NCBI GenBank assembly: GCA_021464245.1
Contig: JADCRB010000055.1
Coordinates: forward strand, 1,766,487 to 1,830,486
Direction of reading: 5' to 3'
From: Carallia brachiata
Taxonomy: Eukaryota; Streptophyta; Magnoliopsida; Malpighiales; Rhizophoraceae
Length of the DNA stretch: 64,000 bases
A program made the position numbers and the translations under genes. Positions 37,474-49,328 of this stretch are shown piece by piece. The notes beneath the pieces are model-generated. The model was not told the DNA's origin, made no database searches, and was given only the letters and a program-made list of their open reading frames with translations. How positions within the stretch are numbered: the first letter of the stretch is position 1; every line of letters starts with the position of its first letter.

Positions 37474-40400
37474 ACTTCAATTAGTGGATGTGAGGGGGAG
37501 AGAGAGGAGAAAGCCCTACCAGACATCACAGTTCTCCACCAAGTGCAAGGCTTGGGACCCCAACCTTTATTTATAAAAGCTTGTAATTATTGTATCCTTT
37601 GTAAAAGTATGCTTGACTGGACGATATAAAAAATCAACAGAGGCTTTAACGGACAGTGCGTTGGTTGATTGAGGTTTCCTGGATGAAATTGTCACTATCA
37701 CGAGCCAAGTGAATGCAATTGTAAATCACTATATTTTGGCCCAAGGGTAAAGAATTTCAACTTGTAATTTAATAAGAGATCCTAGTAAGCATTAGCTGTT
37801 ATATATGTCCTTTCCGCTGGATTACGTACATTTTACGAAATCATTAGATCGTATATTGGAGAATTTTGAATCAATTTGCTTGCCACGTGTTTTCCAATTG
37901 ATTTCCAAACAAGCATCAAAGCAGGACCAAATATCAAAGCCCCATACTGCTGCAGCAAGAGTTAGCAAAAGGTTGTTGGTAGGCAGGACTTGGGCTTAAA
38001 ATTATTGCAATAGACAAAATAAGAAAGAGCACAACTTGTAACTTATTATTAAGCTGTACTTTCTAAAATTTTGCAATAGAAATAAGCAGTACTATGTTGG
38101 ATTTCTACGTAGTAATAGAACAATAATTCACGTTTAATGGGGTAGCAGTAAAGACGCAATTTATCCAACGATATCTAACGATTTTTTTTTATTATTTTTT
38201 TATGAGAAAGGGAAAAAAACAAAACTGAAGTGCATGACAATCAAGAGAATGATGAGTGCCAGCGTGGTTGGTTGTTTGCAGCGCAGCGCATGTGGGTGAT
38301 GGGATCATGGAGATGCTAGCGTCGGTGAGTATTTTCCCCAACACCTAACTGGCACCAACTCATACGAGAGAAAACGAATCACCGGGCCTGCAACCTATAC
38401 GGTGGTGGGCGGTATGAGTGTAAATGGGCTTCATTTCTTTGAGACTAACTGTTGCCACATTTGAATACCCATCACGAATCACGATTCTTGCAAGGCCCAA
38501 ATAATCCCTTGTCTTACAAACGTCCACGTGTATACCTCGAGGAAATCACAACCCGATTTTCCCATGTTGTCGGCGCCACCGCAAACCAGAACTTGCAGGA
38601 AAGTGATACCTGCTATGGTCACTATGAATTGTTCTGCCTACTAATGGTGTTAAGTTGGTAGCGGATAAAGTAAACTGTTCTACCCACTGATGGTGTTAAG
38701 TTGGTCGCGGATGAAGTAAATGACAACAAACGATAGAGAAGTATTGGAGAACAAGTGTAGAGTGTCTTGAGAGAGGCAATCCCATATAGAAAATTAGAGA
38801 AAAATTGAAACAAAATATAATTAAAGGCCTAAAACCTATAACAATTTGGTAAACGAAAAAATTGTATGACCATACAACTTGGTAACTTAATAAGTTCCAA
38901 ATTCATATTTTATGCAATAATAGACATATTTTGTATAACTATAAAAATAATAAATGATACAAAAAAATATTATTATTTTTTTCAATTCATATTTTTTTGT
39001 TGTGGTTGCACAAAATAGGTTTATGGTTGCACAAACTTAAAAATGTTTGGATGAAATTGAGCCATCAAGGTCTGGCCATGTAATGGTTGTTGCTGGTTCT
39101 CTCTATTACTTTCCACATATTGCTCTTATTTATTGGGCTGAAGTCTGCACATATCTGCATCCGCAAATTTCTAACAGGGACGTTATCAGTGGCCGTACCA
39201 ACGCATCCCACGTTGTTCATTGAAGTAACCTTCCGACTTGCGTTGGTTAGATTCCTGGCTCCGATGCCTGGAGAGCAAGATTCATGCCATATTTTTCGCC
39301 TACAAATCCAAATGAAATTTCTTGGGATGTCCTGTCAAGAGAATCTCAATTTTCCAGGAATACAAAGTTCAAGTCAAGTCAGTCGATTTAAGTTCTTCTC
39401 CAATCCAGAGGGTCTTCATTTTTGTCTTGTCAAAGTCAAACGTAATTCGCTAATTGCGGCATTCCCTCGTCGAGGTGTATGCGTTCTTCACCCATTAGCA
39501 GCCTGCATTTCCCTTCGTTCAGACAACATCATAACATAACATTTACATTAAAAAGAAAATCCAAAAATTACGTCAAAAAAAAAAAAAACGATTAATTTGT
39601 GTTAAAAAATTAGTTGAGAGACATTTCCGGGCAATTGTTTATGCTTCGATTGATTAGCCACATTTACTGTGTTCGAGTTTTATTTGTTATTCATCTTAAA
39701 TTTAGCTCGACAGTATAAATTTTTTAATATGGTATTCAAATTTTTATGATGAAAAAATATTAAGCTTAAATTACGCTGCTCTCATTCTTCCCAATTTCTA
39801 ATGGTTTCTAGATATACTGATTTTTTCATTTGACTTAAACCACCGGAAGAGCACAGGAGATGGGTTAGCTAAGCATGAAAGATGCCAATCAACATTAATG
39901 CGTCGTCTTCGCAGGGCATGCGCACTGGACTCGTTCTGCCGGACGCAGAACGTATTCGAACTGACTTGGCGTATTTGTGCATGGCAAGTAAAGATCTCAT
40001 CTATGCCAATTTCTATCAAATTGATGGACATAAATTTGGCTATAGATGCAGAATAAGCAAGGGATATGCTAAACGCAGGATTGAGTACGCAATGTCTGAC
40101 TGGCCAGCACCATCACACGGTTTGCAAGTCGTGATCACCATCAAATTTTCTTTCTTCCGTGTCAGGACTGTTGTGCATAATAGTAACAAGAAAGAAACAT
40201 CGTAGTCGCATGGCTGCGTGGATAGTTTTTCTCAGTCAGGATTAAAGTAATAAGTAGTGAAACAATCTCATTTAAAGATAATTAATAATTTATCTATTTT
40301 TTTTTATAAATTTAACCATTCAACAGTTTATAGTATTATTTTAAAGTCACTCTTGTCACTCTAATAGCTTTTTTCTTCATCATATTATTTAATTAAATAA

Positions 40401-41936
40401 TTTTTTATATATGTAAACTTGTAGTTTAAATATCAGTAATAATATATTAGTAAAAGAAATTAAGGTTCCTAACTACTTTTTTCTCTTTCTCTCCCTCAAC
40501 TCGTTAATCTAGATTTAAAATATCTCAAAACAAAAAAAAAAAGTCAAATTTTCACACACACAAGAATTTTGACACGCTAAAAGTTTGAAATTAATCAGTT
40601 CTGAGATAACTTTGACAGTGACCTAACCTAGATATGGGAAAACGGCTGTTTGCGCGAAGGAGTTTGGGAGGTAAGGATTAAGGTCATTGAAAGCTATCTC
40701 TTTTAGCAGTGCGGATCAATTGCTTGCTTAAAATAACTATTTCTTAAGGAAAAATCTGTTAAGTTGATTTTATATTAACCATACCAAGGCAAGCGATTGA
40801 TAAGATAATGTTAATAACACAACAAAAGCGCGACAATTCAGGACATTAAAGTTTCTGCTTTTACAAACTGTCAAGCATTTGACACCATACTTGTCCGCCT
40901 ATTTTAGGTGTATTCATCCAAACATCTCCTTTTCTTTGTGCCTCTTTCTTGTTGTTCTTTTAATGTCTACCTTTCAACTTGCAATGGAAATAGACGCCCC
41001 CATGTGTTTCACAAGATAAGTGGAGTGTACGCAGGGTAACAAATTATGTGCACTAATAGAGTCAACAATTCACACACTATTATTTATTTAATTATTCGGA
41101 ATTAAATTTTTTTACAAAATTTGGGAGCTTCACATATTAAATTTCAAAGAATTTTAAAATAATATGAAATATTGAATTGTTGAATTCAAAAAAATTAAGA
41201 AAATAAAAAAGGTTAAATTTTATTAAATAAAACTGTATTATTCTTTTAATACCACTTAAATGAAGTTACATAATAGTGCTTTGAATTTTTTTAATCAATT
41301 CTATAGCTAAGATATAATTCCTAAGAAAGAGTCCCATAAAAAAACATTTAAATTTTCACTTCTAACCGAATTTTCTTACATGTTGCAATATATTACAAAA
41401 GAGCACCGCTACATAGATATAATTCGAGACGAAACAATTAGAGACGCGAACCGACGATATCTACATTTTATTTATTTTAAAAGTTTTTTAAATTTACTTT
41501 CTCAACAATTTATATCATTTATTTCTACTTAATCTCACTTATTCTATGTCTACTGAGCATTGCTCATTAAAAACACATGCTCACATCGATGCTAAGAGGC
41601 TAGAAGCCCGAAGTCCATTGAGACGGCGGAAAACTAGAAATCAAGCACGAGTAAATAATGAAAAACTGTTAATTAAAAAAATAATAATAGGAAACTTCTA
41701 ATGACTGTCTTCCCGAACGGAAAGGACAGTAAAAGCTTTGAAAATGCTTGAAAATTTTTATGAATTTTATTAAATAATTAACATAAAGTGGTAATGTGAT
41801 ATTTAATAATTTTTTTATTTTTTTAAAAATTTAAATTTTTTATTTTTAATTTTTTTAAAAAATTATTCTTAATAAATAGTATAATAATTAAAATGTTAAA
41901 TGTTATATTACAAAAATTAAAATATTACGTTAAAGG
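37474..41936. other. Spacer between the RBOH genes (end of unit 1, start of unit 2)
   Basis: Contains the 3' UTR of copy 1, flank shared with the region after copy 2, about 580 bases unique to this side (38730-39310) and the upstream half of unit 2. Short open frames occur but none resembles a known protein. Confidence 0.6.
38628..38722 (+). repeat. 47-base direct duplication near the end of unit 1
   Basis: TGTTCTGCCTACTAATGGTG and TGTTCTACCCACTGATGGTG begin two adjacent near-identical units, both ending in GGATAAAGTAAAC/GGATGAAGTAAATG. Unit 2 has only one such unit at about 50548-50602. Confidence 0.8.
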
Positions 41937-42323
41937 TTCCCGATCTTATCCTTGTCCAGATCGTTCTTGCCGCCTCCGGCACGACCAGAGGCGACCAGTC
42001 TCACAATCTTTCCGCCGGAGGACAAGGCCAAGTGGTGGGGGAACTGACCGCAGCGGCTCCCTTGATAGTGATTGCGGCTTCATTTACCAATGAGGCCCAC
42101 GAGAGGCTTCCGTTGGACAAAGGTGACCAGTTACAGGTGCCCAGTGGTGGTGGAGGTGCGCGGCAGCGGAGGTATTGCCAGAGTTGGGAACAACCGATTT
42201 ACCGATACTGCGGCGGCTGTATCCGGGATTGCCTTGTTCAATTTGCCACTGAACATGCCGCCCAACGTGCAATCACCAGTGGACGGATGGTCGGGGAACC
42301 CCGGCGGTGGGGCTCCGATTTGA
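41937..42323 (+). pseudogene. AHL (AT-hook, PPC/DUF296 domain) gene fragment, truncated and frameshifted
   Basis: A GC-rich island in AT-rich DNA. Frame 1 from 41937 reads ILSLSRSFLPPPA and then ATSLTIF. A second frame from 42014 reads AGGQGQVVGELTAAAPLIVI, AASFTNEAHERLPL and GDQLQVPSGGGG. A third frame from about 42165 reads GNNRFTDTAAA, FNLPLNMPPNVQSPVDGW and GNPGGGAPI before a stop at 42321..42323. This is the second half of the PPC domain and the C-terminus of a plant AT-hook motif nuclear-localized protein. The AT-hook and first half are absent. Two frame changes and the truncation make it non-functional, although some shifts could be sequence errors. No matching piece was seen upstream of RBOH copy 1. 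Confidence 0.85.
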
Positions 42324-42509
42324 AAGAAAGCAGTGATATTGGGTTGCTGATGATTTATTGGTAATGTGAATATAACTTTTCATATTTTGAAAAAAAATAA
42401 AAATTTGAAAATTAAAGTTCCTGAATAAGAAAAATTGGAAAAAATGCCGACGTGGTGGCAATTGACTACCATTTTTAACGGAAAAATGTGAAAAAAGTTA
42501 GTGGCAAAA

Positions 42510-43172
42510 AAACGAGAGTTGAATTTTGTAAAAAAGTATTTTTGTAAAATTTTTAAAAGAATTAAAGATAATGTTTATATTTATTTTTTTAAAATAATTT
42601 TAATTACATAATTTAATTTTTAATAATATTAAAATAATCACAAAAAATTTAAAAATTTATTTATTTTTATTAAATTTTAATTTCCTAACAATCTTTATCA
42701 CTTAATGTTACAGAGGTGTTGTGCTAACTAATATTTTTCTTTAAAGAACAAAATTTTGTCGCTTGCATGCCAAAGCCTGTGTCTGTATATCTTATATAAT
42801 ATTGGGCAACTAACAAAGAATATCCCGCAAAAATATGGGGGTTGGATTTTTGTAAAAAAAAAATTGTAGTTGGCCAAATTTTCAAAAGAATTAAAGATAA
42901 TTTGTGAAATGTTTATATTTAGTATTTATCTTTTAAAAAAAATTTAATTACACAACTTAACGTTAATAATATAAAAATTATCTTTTAATATTTAACAGTT
43001 TAATTTTTTTTTAAAAAATAATCATCTAATACTTTTGTAACTTATTATTACATAAGTGATTTCACTTAATAATTTTCTTTTATAAAGAAAAAAAATCTTG
43101 TCGCTTGCATGCCAAAGCGTGTCTTGTAGGCATTTATATGTAGTATTGGACAACTAACAAAGAATATCCCGT
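42510..43172 (+). repeat. Tandem repeat of about 330 bases in the RBOH copy 2 promoter
   Basis: Units about 42510-42830 and 42837-43172 share AAAAGAATTAAAGATAAT, TTGTCGCTTGCATGCCAAAG and ACTAACAAAGAATATCCCG in the same order. Copy 1 keeps a single diverged unit end (ACTAACAAAGGATATCGC at about 31421). Confidence 0.75.
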
Positions 43173-43379
43173 GTTAGGACGTGGGGACTTGAACAATGCC
43201 ACAATTCTTCTCCGCCCTCTGATTTTGCTAATTGTTTCAAGTTTAATTATAATTTTCCCTCAATCTGTGGAAAAGAATCAGTTTTAAGCAATTGGTTTCT
43301 GCCTGGTAGTTTCGCTTTCTTCTTTCCCTGTTGCCACATGCTAGACAGAAACCTAAATCTTGGCTAGTCTTTGAGCACG

Positions 43380-43388
43380 TATATATAA
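43380..43388 (+). promoter_or_regulatory. TATA box of RBOH copy 2
   Basis: TATATATAA lies 73 bases before the ATG inside sequence otherwise matching copy 1. The equivalent position of copy 1 (about 31647-31660) reads GTGCATCTATCTAC and has no TATA element. Confidence 0.6.
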
Positions 43389-43452
43389 CTACATAGCTTG
43401 AAGCTTTAACATTCTGTAAAAGAAAATTTTAATCCAGACCCAGTTACAGGAA

Positions 43453-46400
43453 ATGGGCAGAGAGGATCATGAACACCACTCTGAGACTGAACTTGTAGGA
43501 AGCCACAGTGGACCCCTCAACAAGAGAGCAGGAAGGAAAACCGCGAACTTCAACGTCCCCGAATCAAGCACAGGCCAGCCTGAACCATATGTGGAGATCA
43601 CTCTCGACGTCCAGGAGGACTTTGTAGCCGTCCACAGCGTTAAGCCTGCCAACGGGGGAGAAGAGGATCCCGAGCTGATGCTGCTAGCCAAAGACCTGGA
43701 GAAAAGATCTGCTTCCAGCGTTATGAGGGATGCTTCTGCCAAAATCAGGCAGGTTTCTCATGAAATAAAGCGCTTGGCTTCTTTCTCCAGGAGGCCTCAG
43801 CTGGCCCGGCTTGACAGGACTAAATCTGCAGCCGCTCATGCATTGAAGGGCCTCAAGTTTATCAGCAAGGCTGATGGAGGCGCAGGATGGGCTGCCGTGG
43901 AGAAGAGGTTCGATGAAATTACTGCATCCACCAATGGCTTGCTTCCTCGTGCGCGTTTCTGTGAATGCATAGGTATGCAGAATCACAATTCACAGACCAA
44001 TCTGACATTTCTCGTATAAATGTTAGAATAGCTTGTCTTCGGGACTAAATGTGGAGCGTTGATTGGCAGGAATGAAGGAGTCGAAGGAGTTTGCAGGGGA
44101 ATTGTTTGATGCACTTGCCAGAAAGCGGCATATACAGGGAGATTCGATCAGCAAGGAAGAGTTGAGAGAATTCTGGGAACAGATTTCCAATCAGAGCTTT
44201 GACTCCAGGCTTCAAACATTCTTTGACATGTAACTTCTGTTTCCTCTCTATTTCATGTAAGTTTCTGTGAGATAATTATGATTTCCAGATGAACAAATGG
44301 TAATTTATCTTGTGTTAATGAAAAAATGCAGGGTTGATAAAGATGCAGATGGCAGAATCACAGAGGAGGAAGTCAGAGAGGTGATGTCTTTTATTCTCTT
44401 AATTATTCTATTGATTGACTCGGTTATTGGAGTGCCATTTTCAACGGAGTTGAATAAATAAATTTACGAAGTAGTTTGACAATCTGTATCTACAGATTAT
44501 CACTCTTAGTGCCTCAGCAAACCGGCTTTCAAACATTCAGAAGCAAGCAGAAGAATATGCACGGTTGATCATGGAAGATTTAGATCCTGAAGGACATGGA
44601 TACATCATGGTAAGTGAGCTGGAAATTTGTTTATTCATAAGCATGTTATGCATTTCAGTTTCTGCAGATATTAGTTTAATGAGTTTTTAATGATTCTGCA
44701 TTCTTGTTCCAATAAACAGGTGGAGAACCTGGAAATGCTCTTGTTGCAAGCACCACCCCAGTCTGTCAGAGTAGGGGAGAGCAAAAATCTGAGCCAAATG
44801 CTAAGCCAGAAGCTTAAGCCTACAATAGATGACAACCAATTAAGGAGATGGTACAGGGGGACCAAGTACTTTTTTTTGGACAATTGGCAGAGAGCTTGGG
44901 TGGTAGCTCTGTGGATTGGTATCATGGCTGGCCTATTTGCTTACAAGTATGATCAGTATAGACACAGAGCAGCGTACGAGGTAATGGGTTTTTGTGTATG
45001 CATGGCCAAGGGCGCGGCTGAGACACTGAAATTCAATATGGCTCTAATTCTTCTGCCGTTTGCCGGAACACCATCACCTGGCTGAGGAATAGAACCAAAT
45101 TGGGAGTTGCAGTTCCTTTTGATGACAACCTCAATTTCCACAAGGTATTGATTTAGTTAATAATGGATTAATTTGGAACTGCCTTGGAGGATTATACTGC
45201 AGGATTGTCTCAGACATGAAATCTAATGGCAAAAATAAAATTTGTGGTCTTTTTTAGGTGATCGCAGTTGGTATCGCAGTTGGGGTGGGTACACATGCGA
45301 TTTTCCATCTAGCCTGTGACTTCCCTCGGCTACTTCATGCAAGTGAGGAGAAGTGGAAACTTATGGAGCCATTTTTCGGGACTCAACCCTCAAGCTACTG
45401 GTATTTTGTAAAGTCAATAGAGGGTGTTACTGGGATCATAATGGTGGTCCTAATGGCGATAGCTTTCACGCTAGCCACCCCTTGGTTCAGGCGCAACCAA
45501 CTCAAATGTCTGCCCCCTTTTCTCAAGAAACTAACTGGTTTTAATGCCTTCTGGTACTCTCACCATCTGTTCATCATTGTCTACACTCTGCTCATTGTTC
45601 ATGGTTATTACCTTTACCTTACTCATGAGTGGTACAAGAAGACGGTAAGCACAGTATCTAACAACTGTAATTCTTTTGGATAATTGAGTCAATTTGAGAT
45701 TAATTTTTGCTTACATACTAGTTTTTCTGTCTGTATCCGCAGACCTGGATGTATTTGGCAATCCCTATTATCCTTTACGCCAGTGAAAGGTTGACAAGAG
45801 CGCTAAGGTCCAGCATCAAGGCTGTTTCCATCAGAAAGGTAACCACTTGTAAATGCACAGTAACCATTCCTTCCTTCGGCTAATGTACAATCATCAATTA
45901 GTTGTGCTAATCTCGTTTTGCATAAATATTTTAGGTGGCTATTTACCCCGGAAACGTTTTGGCACTTCACATGTCAAAGCCTCATGGATTCAGATACAAG
46001 AGTGGGCAATACATGTTCGTCAATTGTGCTGCTGTGTCTCCGTTTGAGTGGTGGGTCATCCATTGAGAAAAGAAAATTAGACTTGAAAATAGGACTGCTT
46101 CAGTAGTGGAATGTCATTAATTATGGTCAAAAATGCAATTGTCAGGCACCCATTTTCTATCACCTCGGCTCCCGGAGATGACTACCTAAGTGTTCACATT
46201 AGGACTCTCGGCGACTGGACACGACAGCTTAGAACTGTTTTCACACAGGTTTGTTGTTTTACCTCATATCATTAGTTTTCTCATGATAATAATATGATGA
46301 TGGTGCATGTATCTGGGGTTTAGCACTGCTATTTTATATAGATTCTGATCAAGATATGGGAGCTGTGCAAGGATGAATACAGATGATTGTCACTGGCACT

Positions 46401-49328
46401 GCACGTTGGCGCCGCTTATTGTGGCTAATTAATTTCCACTTGCATTATTTTTCGTTTTCAGGTTTGTCAACCACCTGCAACAGGGAAAAGCGGACTCCTC
46501 AGAGCTGAATGTTTCCAAGGAAATAAACCAAAGTAAGTCGAATATCCCACCATTTAAAGAGATTTTTGTTTTCATCATCCGATAAAATAATCTTTCACAT
46601 ATTCATAATGAAACGAACACATGGTGAGGAAGGGGAGTTAAGGGACCAGTGTATCGTGGTCGTGGCAAGCATTACATAAGGTTTGGTCAGCTTCCCATAT
46701 AATATTAGTGAGAATCTGAGGTGGTTGGGGGCAACAAATCTTGTTGCCGATTCACCTACCCCAGGAAAGCAAGCGATTGTATTAGTACCCTATGTCAATT
46801 GACCTTGCTTCCAAGGAAGGCAGTTTCCTAATCTTTTCAACTCCTACCAATAGGGCACTCCAATTGGGGCATATAAAAAGAAAATGTTGTAAATCAAAAA
46901 AAAAAAATTGTTGATGTGGAGAAATTTGACGTCTTGATTAATATTTCGAATAAAATAATACATATAAATAATATTTATAATAAAAAATAATTGTTAATTT
47001 GTATTACAAAAATTATTATATTATTGTAAAAATCATCAAATTTATTACATTTGAAATGCCAAAATTTCTGTTCACATACAGGCTCTATTTGTACTCTATA
47101 TAATATAATAAAATGCTAGAAATGGAATTTCCTTCTTTTACTGGTGTTGCGAAAAATGGAACATCACGATGGCGATGGGGAAAACAATGAAGTAAGAAAA
47201 AAAATCACCCACATTATGAGAACCAAGGACAGTCCACTCACTTGCAAGTTGCAGTTCTTTCACATGCATGCCCTATTGCTGCCAATATAAGAGGAATTCA
47301 TTATTTGTCCTTAATTGATCACCCATCAGCAACGTAATTAATGTCCACCAAGATATTATTATTAATACCATACAAAAAAGATTATAATAATGCGAGATTG
47401 CCCTTAGCAAGTCATTGCACATGCATATAAGGTTATTTGTCCTTATTTGCGTACGTATTAGTCGGACGTGCCAGCTATATCCTGAAAGCTTTTGCGCATG
47501 TTTCTTTTTTTCTTTTTTTTTTGATACAACTAAAAATAGTACGTGGAGAAGTGGTTTGATTGATTAACTATAGTTAACAAAATGATGAGAGAAGTATGGT
47601 ATGCAAATTTGTCAACACGGTTTGAAGCTGCCCCGCCAGGGATATGAGCTGAATCAATTCCATCTGATGCGGAGGAACATTATTCAATTTTTTTTTTTTC
47701 TTGATTGATCCGGAAAAATGAAAAGCTACCCATAATGAGATGACGGATGGTATATTTAACAGTAATTGTAATTATGATGAACAGTTTCCCACGGGTTCTG
47801 ATCGATGGCCCATATGGAGCACCAGCACAAGACTACTGGCAATACGAGGTCGTTTTGCTTGTGGGCCTTGGAATTGGAGCAACCCCAATGATCAGCATTG
47901 TCAAGGACATTGTGAACAACATGAGGGCCATGGAGGAAGAAGACAGTGCAATAGAAAGTGGCACTGCCGTGACACCTAACAGATACCAATTGTCACCAAA
48001 AACTCCCAGCCCCAGTGCACAAAAAAGAAGAGAGCACTTCAAGACAAGGAGGGCATACTTCTATTGGGTTACAAAGGAACAAGGGTCCTTTGACTGGTTT
48101 AAAGGGGTGATGAATGAGGTGGCTGAAATTGATCATAACCATGTCATCGAGCTCCACAATTATTGCACAAGTGTCTACGAAGAAGGCGATGCAAGGTCCG
48201 CTCTGATTGCCATGCTCCAGTCCCTTAACCATGCCAGAATGGTGTGGACATTGTCTCCGGTACACGAGTCAAGTCTCACTTTGCTAAGCCTGATTGGCGC
48301 AGCGTCTACAAGCGCATTGCCCTTAATCACACCCATGCTAGAATCGGTAAGTCTTCGACTTCTTCATTAATTCCTATCATTAAATTTTCTCAGTATCTTT
48401 CCCGTTTGTTTTTATGTAGTTTAATGCTAGACGATTCCCGTAAAAGCCACTGTCTCAAAGTGTACATTTCTACGTATTTTGAACCACTGGAAAAGCATCT
48501 CATCAAACTATATAGAATGCAATTATTTATTATTTATTTATTTTGTCCTTATATAGCATGCAATTATTAAAACATACCACACGTATCATTCCGTCAACTT
48601 TTGAGATAGTTTTTTTGACGGCTTCTAGGACAAACCTAACTTTGGGATCATTTTCTTGAAAAATGGGACCAAAATGGTTAACATATGATTTTGATTGGCA
48701 GTGCTTTGGTAATTGTGATGAATTTAGATCAGTGTTTATCACTTCGTCACATGTAGCAATCACCATGCCATCATATGCATCTTCAATTATTTGATGATCT
48801 TGCTTTCTTTGCTTGTGCTGTTATCTCCATTTTGAAGATTCTATTTACTTTGTCTGGGAATAAGAAAGATTAGACCTAAATAATTTAAGAAGTAGTAGAA
48901 CACTACCACTTTATTCTGTTTCTATCAATTAAAAACACGAAAAAATTTGGGAGTTGCATATAAAAAATTTGAAAAAAATTCAAATAATATGACCGTTGTG
49001 AATATTATATTTAAAAATATATAAAAAAATAAATTATTAAATATTATTAAATGAGACTGTATTGTTATTTTAGTACTAATTAAATAAACTATTTTAGTAA
49101 TGCTCTAAATATTATAGATCGTTTGGAGTTCACTGTCATGCATCATTTATCCGTTTCCTTTTTCCCTATGGTAAAACGAGAAAGGTTGAAATAACTCTGC
49201 CCCTCTTCACAAATGCAGGGGTCTTTTATTGTGGCCAACCAGCTCTAGCCAAGGAGCTTCGCCACCTGGCTTTGGATTTCTCTCACAAGACCAACACCAA
49301 GTTTGATTTTCATAAAGAAAACTTTTGA
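43453..49328 (+). CDS. RBOH: Respiratory burst oxidase homolog (NADPH oxidase), copy 2, two one-base gaps
   Basis: Tandem paralogue of copy 1 with the same twelve-exon plan: 43453..43972, 44070..44229, 44332..44380, 44496..44609, 44720..45144, 45258..45644, 45743..45838, 45935..46050, 46146..46248, 46462..46532, 47785..48346 and 49219..49328, about 904 aa. The extra 11 residues come from [12 protein letters not shown] near residue 17. EF-hand 1 is [12 protein letters not shown]; the second loop is [12 protein letters not shown]. Haem, FAD and NADPH motifs equal those of copy 1. Exon 5 is 425 bases instead of 426: a C is missing near 45056, so the frame reads [11 protein letters not shown] and stops. 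Exon 11 lacks a G near 48237 (GCCAG-AATGG). These gaps lie at different places from the copy 1 gap, and the exons are otherwise well kept. Either consensus errors or a recent null allele. Confidence 0.9.

Larger units (their letters stand above)
28890..38730 (+). repeat. Tandem segmental duplication, unit 1 (contains RBOH copy 1)
   Basis: Matches unit 2 in order. Examples: 28915-29070 with 39310-39460 (both contain GAGAATCTCAATTT and AAGTCAAACGTAATTC); 29520-29610 with 40080-40170; 30055-30410 with 40650-41010; the RBOH genes; and 38390-38725 with 50330-50612. Similarity is high in exons and patchy in spacers. Boundaries are approximate. The match ends near GCGGATGAAGTAAATGACAAC. Confidence 0.8.
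42324..43452. other. Promoter region of RBOH copy 2
   Basis: Non-coding. Contains a tandem repeat of about 330 bases and, close to the gene, sequence matching the promoter of copy 1. Confidence 0.65.

Noticed and set aside
39882..40205. 107-codon frame upstream of RBOH copy 2
   Set aside because: Part of the duplicated spacer; the unit 1 equivalent (29352..29606) shares bases but not the frame, so it is not coding.
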